In this document: piece after piece, positions 8,022 through 11,982 of the stretch
How positions within the stretch are numbered: the first letter of the stretch is position 1
Layout: the number at the start of each line of letters is the position of its first letter
Source: Spirochaetaceae bacterium
GTDB taxonomy: Bacteria; Spirochaetota; Spirochaetia; Treponematales; Breznakiellaceae
Direction: 5' to 3'
Length of the DNA stretch: 11,982 nucleotides
Assembly: GCA_031265535.1 (NCBI GenBank)
Contig: JAISCO010000325.1
Coordinates: 1 to 11,982 of the forward strand
Program-made: the position numbers and the translations under genes
The notes under the pieces: model-generated
Database searches by the model: none
What the model was told of the DNA's origin: nothing
What the model saw: the letters and a program-made list of their open reading frames with translations, nothing else

Positions 8022-8037
8022 TCCGATTGCTATCGGA
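8022..8037 (-). promoter_or_regulatory. Leader hairpin directly before the atpE ribosome site
   Basis: TCCGAT and ATCGGA form a perfect 6-bp stem with a 4-base loop in the roughly 60-base leader. The stem ends about 4 bases from the AGAGG ribosome site of atpE. It could protect the 5' end or tune initiation. It has no T-run and is too short for a riboswitch. Confidence 0.5.
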
Positions 8038-8072
8038 GCCTTTATCGTCCACATTTGTTATTTGCTATAATA

Positions 8073-8101
8073 ATAATAAATCGTTTCAAAAAAGTTGTCA
8101 A
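8073..8101 (-). promoter_or_regulatory. Sigma-70 promoter of the ATPase operon
   Basis: On the minus strand a perfect -35 TTGACA (8101-8096) is followed after exactly 17 bases by TATTAT (8078-8073), a five-of-six match to the -10 consensus. The start would fall near 8065, giving a leader of about 57 bases before the atpE ATG. This is the best promoter in the window and suggests strong housekeeping expression of the seven-gene operon. Confidence 0.8.
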
Positions 8102-8104
8102 CTT

Positions 8105-8130
8105 GAAAAAGTCGTTTGAAAAAGTCGTTT
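8105..8130. repeat. Tandem 13-bp direct repeat abutting the promoter
   Basis: GAAAAAGTCGTTT occurs twice without a gap (8105-8117 and 8118-8130), and a degraded third start (GGAAAA) follows. On the minus strand it reads as repeated AAACGAC plus T-run, beginning 3 bases upstream of the -35 box. It could be an UP-element-like A/T tract, a pair of sites for a regulator, or simple slippage duplication. Confidence 0.7.
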
Positions 8131-8276
8131 GGAAAATATATTTTCTTAACCGTTAATACCCAATTCTGGAGAGGGGGCGCTGTTTCCATACATTATCGGC
8201 TGGTGAAAGTTTTTTGCCGCGCCCCCCTTCGCTCCAAAAATTTTTGCTTTCACAAAAATGCTTTTCCGCTACCCCC

Positions 8277-8323
8277 CGGCTCAACACGTTTACGTGTTCA
8301 GTCCAATACTTTGCATTGAGCCG
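8277..8323. repeat. Nested inverted repeat with inner near-perfect palindrome
   Basis: The outer 8-bp stem CGGCTCAA/TTGAGCCG encloses AACACGT-TT-ACGTGTT (8283-8298), which competes with it for bases 8283-8284. On the plus strand the outer stem is followed by TTTTCT, so it would look like a terminator for rightward transcription. No rightward gene is upstream of it, so the role is unclear. Confidence 0.5.
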
Positions 8324-8359
8324 TTTTCTACCACCCCGCATGGAATTTTGATCCGCAAA

Positions 8360-8447
8360 GTCTGGTTTAATACCCCGCCGCAAATTTGCGCGCTCTGCGG
8401 CGGCTCAAATAAGGCAACGCCTACAAAAATTTGGTATTAAACCAGAC
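8360..8447. repeat. Long inverted repeat with a GC-rich hairpin inside (repeat element copy 1)
   Basis: GTCTGGTTTAATACC (8360-8374) is the exact reverse complement of 8433-8447. Directly inside the left arm is CCGCCGCA (8375-8382) pairing with TGCGGCGG (8396-8403), around GCAAATTTGC, itself a palindrome. The word AGGCAACGCCTACAA (8412-8426) and the words TACCCCGCCGCAAA and CTCTGCGGCGG recur in the second copy. The structure looks like a small non-coding repetitive element rather than a terminator, since no T-run follows on either strand. Confidence 0.65.
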
Positions 8448-8487
8448 GGTATTATAAATTTCCTTACCCGATCGAGCCTCGTCGATT

Positions 8488-8542
8488 AGGCAACGCTTAC
8501 AAGATACCCCGCCGCAAACTTGTTTGCGCCTCTGCGGCGGGG
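8488..8542. repeat. GC-rich hairpin, repeat element copy 2
   Basis: AGGCAACGCTTACAA (8488-8502, one mismatch to copy 1) is followed by TACCCCGCCGCAAA (8505-8518, identical to 8371-8384) and CTCTGCGGCGG (8530-8540, identical to 8393-8403). It forms a 10-bp stem CCCCGCCGCA/TGCGGCGGGG (8507-8516 with 8533-8542). An alternative inner hairpin CGCAAAC/GTTTGCG sits at 8513-8528. It lies 13 bases past the response-regulator stop and may act as its mRNA 3' end. Confidence 0.62.
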
Positions 8543-8555
8543 AGGCTCATTGCTT

Positions 8556-9257
8556 TCAAGCCTTTTTCTCGCCGGATTCGAATTTACAATAAAAACCATT
8601 GTTCAGCGCATACAGAGCTATCTGTGTTCTATGTTTTAGTTTAGTTTTCTGCAATATGAGGGATATGTAGTTACGGACAGTGCCTTCTTTTAACTGGAGA
8701 TTTTCCGCTATCTGCTTGTTGGAAAGCCCCTGTCCGACGAATGCCGCAATCTGCGCTTCGGAACGTGTTATATGGAGCGGCGACACCCTCAATTCGTCAC
8801 TGATTGAGTGCTTAAACTGTTCATCACGCTTTTTTCTTACTATTTGTGAAAACATGTTAAAAGTGCGCAGCTCTATTTCATGGGTCATATAGCTGTTGCC
8901 TACGTTTACGTTCCTTATCGCTTTGTTTATCTCGTCAAATATGGAACTGCGGAGTAAAAAACCTGTAACGCCGTAATAAACAGCGTTGAGTATCATTGTA
9001 TCATCCATTTCCGCCGCAATGATTATGATTGAAGATGACGGGCAGCGCATGTGTATAGATGCCGCAATTTTTAATCCGTCAAACGCGGGCAGGTCTACGT
9101 CCAAGACGACAACATCCGGTTTATGCTGATCGGTCAATTTTATGGCGTCATACCCATCTTTTCCAACGCCCGCTACTTCAAAATCAATTTGAGTTAAAAG
9201 CAAATTTTTAATTGTCTCCCTAAAGGGAGTCTGGCTATCAATTAGTACAATCTTCAT
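8556..9257 (-). CDS. NarL/FixJ-family (LuxR-type) response regulator with altered receiver site
   Basis: The 233-residue protein has an N-terminal receiver (about 1-120) and a C-terminal LuxR-type helix-turn-helix (about 160-222, 'ITRSEAQIAAFVGQGLSNKQ' onward, with 'IAENLQLKEGTVRNYISLIL' as the recognition region). It should be a DNA-binding regulator switched by phosphorylation at D53 ('VVVLDVDLP'). The site is unusual: the acidic pair is D7-S8, not two acids; the conserved Thr/Ser position is A81 ('IIIIAAEMDD'); and the conserved Lys is R103 ('GFLLRSS'). A GGAG ribosome site precedes the ATG. No histidine kinase is in the window, so it is an orphan here. It stands alone between two non-coding spacers. 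The targets are unknown. Confidence 0.9.
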   Translation of the reverse strand: MKIVLIDSQTPFRETIKNLLLTQIDFEVAGVGKDGYDAIKLTDQHKPDVVVLDVDLPAFDGLKIAASIHMRCPSSSIIIIAAEMDDTMILNAVYYGVTGFLLRSSIFDEINKAIRNVNVGNSYMTHEIELRTFNMFSQIVRKKRDEQFKHSISDELRVSPLHITRSEAQIAAFVGQGLSNKQIAENLQLKEGTVRNYISLILQKTKLKHRTQIALYALNNGFYCKFESGEKKA

Positions 9258-9597
9258 AATGGATCTCCAATCAAAAAATCTAAAATTCTATTTTTTCAAG
9301 CGTTAAAGTGATTTTTTTCTGTAGTCAGAGTCCTTTTCAAACTTCAGTTCCAATAAGACAAGCTCCACTTGTCCGGCCGCCTTGGATTTAACAGAAAAAT
9401 CGCGCCTTTGACCAGTTTTTCTTAAGTCAATTTCATCGGGAACGCAGTTTCCGCACTAAACAAGTTTGAAATCGGCTCACTACAAAGAAAAAATCGCTTT
9501 TTTAGCTCGATAGAAAAAAATTATGCTCTTGCGCCATAGGAATTGCAAGAAAAATATTTAAAACTATTACAAAAGTCATTAGTTTTTCGAAGAATCG
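9258..9597. other. A/T-rich spacer between tilS and the response regulator
   Basis: No credible ORF is present. The right end carries a probable tilS terminator (9514-9550). A small perfect hairpin GACAAG/CTTGTC with loop CTCCA is at 9357-9373. The response-regulator promoter should lie here on the minus strand, but I see no well-spaced -35/-10 pair and do not call one. Confidence 0.5.
9514..9550 (-). terminator. Probable rho-independent terminator of tilS
   Basis: TCTTGC (9527-9532) pairs with GCAAGA (9545-9550) around a 12-base loop. On the minus strand a run of seven T follows (9520-9514) six bases beyond the stem. The stem is short, so the call is moderate. It lies 48 bases after the tilS stop. 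Confidence 0.45.
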
Positions 9598-10758
9598 CTA
9601 CAATACTTCTCGAATGATGAAGCGATAACTTGAATCATGTCCTTCGATACACTCAATGGACAAATTTTTAAACCTATATACTCCGGGTTTATCAATCAAA
9701 AGTGATACACATTCTTCAGATGAACGCCGTTTACAAGGCGCGGCGCTTATGATTCCGGCTTCTGCTTCAAGCTCTATAGAGCCAAGTATCTGCGCCGCCT
9801 TACGAACCACGATGCGGCGCGGCGGCGGCGCGGACACCGCGGCGGACGGCCTCAGCGGCTCATCGGTATCAACATTTCCACCGTTTTCATCAGCCGCATC
9901 AACGCTCACTATGCGGTCATGCGCCCAAAAAAGAGCCTCTTCGCGTATAATTTGACTTTCCGCCGCGAATTCTTTCAGACCGCAGCATAGTTTAGCGCCG
10001 GCTCTTTCTTCCCAGTTTATGCGCCGCGCAGCCTCAGCGCTCAAGAATTCCGCGGTCAGCGCCTGTGTTTCCGCTAAAGCGGCAACGGCTTGCCGCCAAT
10101 CAGGAAAATATTCGTCCAACAACGGCGCAAGGCGGCGGCGGATACGGTTACGCAGATAGCGCTCGTCATTGTTGCTGGAATCTTCGCGCCACAAAAGGCC
10201 GCGTTTCAAAAGATAGTCCATTATTCCGGCGCGGTTTACCGTGATAAGCGGACGAAGGAGACGCCCGTTTCGCTCCGGCATCGCCGCGAGGCCCGCAGGC
10301 CCTGAGCCTCGCAGTATGCGCAACAGTACATTTTCGAGCATATCATCGCGGGTATGCGCGACAAGGATGAAACACGCGCCTAATCTATCCGCCTCCTCGC
10401 GCAGACGGGCGTGGCGAAAATCCCGCGCCGCCGCCTCTATGCCGCGCCCCGTCCGCCGCGCCTCCCTTTCGATAAGGCCCTCAGCCGCCGTGACGACGCG
10501 GCACGGCACGTCAAGGCCCCCGCAGAGCGCCGTCACGGCATCGGCATCGGCGCGGCTCTCGCCGCCTCGCAAACTATGGTTGACGTGCAGGGCGTTAAGG
10601 CGGAAGCCGCCCTCGCCGCGCAGCGCGGCAAGGGCGGCGAGCAACGCCGTCGAGTCCGCCCCCCCCGAAACGGCGGCAAGCAGTACCGAGCCTTCTTCAA
10701 CATTGGCGGACCTTAACGAGCTAAAAACAAGGTTTTCAAGTTGGAACACGCGCTTCAC
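9598..10758 (-). CDS. tilS: tRNA(Ile)-lysidine synthetase
   Basis: TilS (EC 6.3.4.19) uses ATP and lysine to convert C34 of the CAU-anticodon tRNA-Ile to lysidine, changing both codon reading and charging. It is cytoplasmic and normally essential. The PP-loop SGGADS is at 31-36, then HVNHSLRG (58-65), AHTRDDMLENVLLRILRG (134-151), RPLI (169-172) and DSSNNDERYLRNRIRRRLAP (193-212), all typical in order and spacing. The C-terminal domain is short, with a Pro/Ala-rich linker at about 286-314. Length 386 is within the family range. The start is GTG at 10758, with no clear ribosome site. An in-frame TAA four codons upstream is the stop of the truncated antitoxin, so reinitiation after that ORF is plausible. 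All catalytic motifs are intact. Confidence 0.94.
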   Translation of the reverse strand: MKRVFQLENLVFSSLRSANVEEGSVLLAAVSGGADSTALLAALAALRGEGGFRLNALHVNHSLRGGESRADADAVTALCGGLDVPCRVVTAAEGLIEREARRTGRGIEAAARDFRHARLREEADRLGACFILVAHTRDDMLENVLLRILRGSGPAGLAAMPERNGRLLRPLITVNRAGIMDYLLKRGLLWREDSSNNDERYLRNRIRRRLAPLLDEYFPDWRQAVAALAETQALTAEFLSAEAARRINWEERAGAKLCCGLKEFAAESQIIREEALFWAHDRIVSVDAADENGGNVDTDEPLRPSAAVSAPPPRRIVVRKAAQILGSIELEAEAGIISAAPCKRRSSEECVSLLIDKPGVYRFKNLSIECIEGHDSSYRFIIREVL

Positions 10759-10767
10759 AGCCGTAAG

Positions 10768-10980
10768 TTAGTTGGCTGTAATCGCGCCGGTTTTTACCGT
10801 GTATGACGCCAGCTGCCGATTCGATACACGCCTTGCGGGATACGGGAACGGTTCCGGCTCTTCTACAAAACATTCACGGTCAAATTCCCGCGTCTCCTCT
10901 TCGGTCAATGCGCCGGCCTTATATAAGGCTAAAGCGTCCTCGTGTATTACCATGGCCATTTCATCTCTATAATTTTCCAT
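10768..10980 (-). pseudogene. Truncated antitoxin of a HigBA/RelE-type module (helix-turn-helix lost)
   Basis: The first about 42 of 70 residues ('MENYRDEMAMVIHEDALALY', then 'KAGALTEEETREFDRECFVE') match the conserved N-terminal block of the XRE-type antitoxins that partner DUF1044/RelE-like toxins. Those antitoxins normally run to about 95-105 residues with a helix-turn-helix that binds toxin operator DNA. Here the second half is replaced by a short unrelated tail (43-70). I looked in the other two frames over the tail and found no displaced helix-turn-helix, so a deletion is more likely than one frameshift. Its AGGA ribosome site and ATG are good, so the stub may still be made and may mainly serve to carry ribosomes to tilS, whose start lies 9 bases beyond. 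An intact atypical small antitoxin is the alternative. Confidence 0.6.
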
Positions 10981-11029
10981 TTTTATTCCTACTGTATTTC
11001 TTTAAAGTTCCCTGCCGCCAGAACCGCCT

Positions 11030-11354
11030 CTAACTGTCCGCTTGACATTGCAAGCAACTTTTTGTGGCCAGTTTTTTAAAACCGCTCAGCCTGCCGGGCC
11101 GTATATTCGCCCTGGTTGATTTTGCGAAACCGTAAACAAAAATGTCCGAAACCCGCTCTTGAAATACACGATTATCCGGCAGCCGCCCGACTTACCGCCG
11201 CCGGGACGAGCTAAACGCTTCTTGTATACGCCTGTGCCCAAATCGGCCTCAAACTCGCCGCGTTCAAGGCTGGCGACAAACGCCTTCAATTCTTCATCGC
11301 TCAACCCTTATTTTTCCGCAAAACGGTTAAACCACGCATTTTAAATACCCTCAT
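11030..11354 (-). pseudogene. Broken RelE/ParE-superfamily toxin (DUF1044/PF06296 type)
   Basis: Joining frames restores a protein of about 108 residues, the normal family length. It starts MRVFK, then NAWFNRFAEK, stop, GLSDEELKAF, 'EADLGTGVYKKRLARPGGGK', SGG.RIIVYF, FVYGFAKSTRANI and FKKLA before TAG at 11030. These blocks follow the order of RelE-like ribosome-dependent mRNA interferases. Three lesions are visible: a missing A in the A-run at 11339-11342 (frameshift after codon 4-5), an in-frame TAA at 11310-11308 (codon 16), and a missing T in the five-base run at 11142-11138 (frameshift in FFVYGF). The middle piece alone reads from a TTG at 11304 to a false stop at 11086. The toxin-first order and following antitoxin are typical. 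The homopolymer indels could be sequencing errors, but the TAA could not easily be. Confidence 0.78.
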
Positions 11355-11459
11355 TGTCTTCATAATGGCATATTTTTTTGGAATTTACAATAGGCGCCTG
11401 CTCGTAAGCAGCAGTTTTACTTTTAGCCACCTTTGGCATGATAGAGGAGGCTGTTTCAT

Positions 11460-11473
11460 CCCCCCCCCCCCCC
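11460..11473 (+). repeat. Homopolymeric tract of 14 C
   Basis: An uninterrupted run of 14 C lies 77 bases before the transposase ATG, just inside the presumed insertion-sequence end. Runs of this length are prone to slipped-strand length change and to sequencing error. Confidence 0.9.
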
Positions 11474-11550
11474 ACCTGAAAGGATAGAAAAGGCGAGGGA
11501 AACCTGATAAGATTAAAGTTGATAAAACCATCAACCAGGAGACCATCGCC

Positions 11551-11982
11551 ATGAAAACTATAACCCAAATTATAGCAGGAGCGCAAGCACTGCTGAACAT
11601 CTCTTTTGAATTAAAAAACTGTTTTGAAGAATATCTATCGGATGAATACAAAACATTTCTGTGTATGCCGCGGGTCATAGAAGAACAATTGCCCCCCATT
11701 GTACGGCCCTATGCGGGAACCGGACGAATACCCTATCAGTACAACCCATTCATACGAGCTTTTCTTGCCAAAGGATATTTCGGGATAACAAAGACCAGTC
11801 AGTTAATCCAGCGGCTTCTGGGAGAACCAAATCTGCGGTTATTGTGTGGATTCGATAAGGTACCCAGCAAAGCGACCTTTTCCCGGGTATTTACGTTTCT
11901 ATCCGAACAAGAATTATTTGAACGAACCCTGGACGGGATAGTAGGCATGGCGCATAAAGACCTGGTGGTATACCATGTAAAC
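11551..11982 (+). CDS. Transposase, N-terminal part (open at right edge)
   Basis: The frame runs open for 144 codons from ATG at 11551 to the last base, with an AGGAG ribosome site at 11537-11541. The pattern 'YQYNPFIRAFLAKGYFGITK' (62-81), then a Leu-rich helix, 'LLCGFDKVPSKATFSRVFTF' (97-116) and an amphipathic segment resembles the N-terminal (DUF772/InsH-type) region of DDE transposases of the IS4/IS5/IS1182 group, where 'P.. .TFSR' is typical. The first catalytic Asp usually follows shortly after a segment like the last visible 'VVYHVN', so the catalytic core lies outside. Whether the gene is intact cannot be judged. No stop or frameshift is seen in the visible part. Exact IS family uncertain. 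Confidence 0.8.
   Translation, partial: MKTITQIIAGAQALLNISFELKNCFEEYLSDEYKTFLCMPRVIEEQLPPIVRPYAGTGRIPYQYNPFIRAFLAKGYFGITKTSQLIQRLLGEPNLRLLCGFDKVPSKATFSRVFTFLSEQELFERTLDGIVGMAHKDLVVYHVN

Larger units (their letters stand above)
8131..8555. other. Repeat-rich non-coding region between the response regulator and the ATPase promoter
   Basis: Short open frames exist on both strands, but none has a plausible ribosome site or recognisable protein. The block is instead full of inverted repeats: GTGAAAG/CTTTCAC (8203-8209 with 8247-8253), CGGCTCAA/TTGAGCCG (8277-8284 with 8316-8323), a nested palindrome (8360-8447) and a second GC-rich copy (8488-8542). It contains the 3' region of the response-regulator transcript. 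I see no tRNA or known riboswitch. Confidence 0.6.
11447..11982 (+). mobile_element. Left part of an insertion sequence (continues past the window)
   Basis: A transposase gene (from 11551) is preceded by a short non-coding lead. GAGGCTGTTTCAT at 11447 resembles the terminal bases of several IS4/IS5/IS1182-like elements and is my estimate of the left end; the boundary is not proven because the right terminal repeat and target duplication are not visible. The element points right and lies about 90 bases upstream of the toxin start, so its insertion may have cut off the promoter of the toxin-antitoxin module. Confidence 0.55.

Noticed and set aside
7518..8156. Plus-strand 212-codon ORF opposite atpE
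   Set aside because: Ser/Leu/Ala-rich complement of a coiled-coil gene, running through the mapped-looking promoter; no family resemblance.
8277..8330. Hairpin plus TTTT read as a plus-strand terminator
   Set aside because: No plus-strand gene lies upstream for it to terminate, so it is kept only as an inverted repeat.
8153..8383. Minus-strand 76-codon ORF upstream of the ATPase promoter
   Set aside because: It lies within the palindrome-rich spacer, shows no protein pattern and no convincing ribosome site.
8360..8542. Possible CRISPR array because of repeated GC-rich words
   Set aside because: Only two diverged copies occur, with no regular spacer length and no cas genes.
8565..8590. Bases resembling a tRNA T-loop (GGATTCGAATTT)
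   Set aside because: They lie inside the response-regulator coding region and no acceptor or anticodon stem can be built around them.
10241..10771. Plus-strand 176-codon ORF opposite tilS
   Set aside because: Arg/Ser/Ala-rich complement of the GC-rich 5' half of tilS, whose own motifs are intact.
11385..11699. Minus-strand 104-codon ORF opposite the transposase start
   Set aside because: It is antisense to the transposase and runs through the poly-C tract, producing a glycine run; no family pattern.

Overview
The window reads as a piece of a spirochaete chromosome, most likely a Treponema-like or other Treponematales genome. The argument rests on a bacterial V/A-type ATPase operon in the order E, DUF2764 protein, A, B, D, I, K. 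That order is known from spirochaetes, and also from Chlamydiae and some Bacteroidota. Inverted-repeat-rich spacers, a transposase and a decayed toxin-antitoxin module fit a free-living or gut-associated member better than a reduced pathogen. The species assignment is inference.

Layout from left to right: positions 1-315 (+) hold the C-terminal end of a TetR-type regulator. A 436-base spacer follows, with foldable inverted repeats and the terminator of the ATPase operon. Positions 752-8008 (-) hold the seven-gene ATPase operon, tightly packed with overlaps or gaps of at most 14 bases. It is transcribed leftwards from a near-consensus promoter at 8073-8101. A non-coding block at 8131-8555 is dominated by nested palindromes and two copies of one repeat. 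Positions 8556-9257 (-) encode a NarL/LuxR-type response regulator with an altered receiver active site. After an A/T-rich spacer comes tilS (9598-10758, -). Upstream of tilS lie a truncated antitoxin (10768-10980, -) and its toxin (11030-11354, -), which is broken by two frameshifts and a stop. From about 11447 to the edge is the left part of an insertion sequence with a 14-C run and an incomplete transposase (+).

How the genes work together: the ATPase genes encode a rotary enzyme with A3B3 head, D axle, E peripheral stalk, I stator/half-channel and K ring. The DUF2764 protein sits where subunit C might be expected. No F, G/H or classical C gene is in the window. The ring protein carries all four side-chain Na+ ligands known from Enterococcus hirae NtpK, so Na+ coupling is plausible. 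tilS is a housekeeping tRNA-modification gene whose upstream region has been remodelled by decay of the toxin-antitoxin pair.

I found no convincing undescribed multi-gene system. The best leads are the nested repeat element, the decayed toxin-antitoxin/tilS junction, the poly-C tract, the altered response regulator and the ATPase subunit composition.
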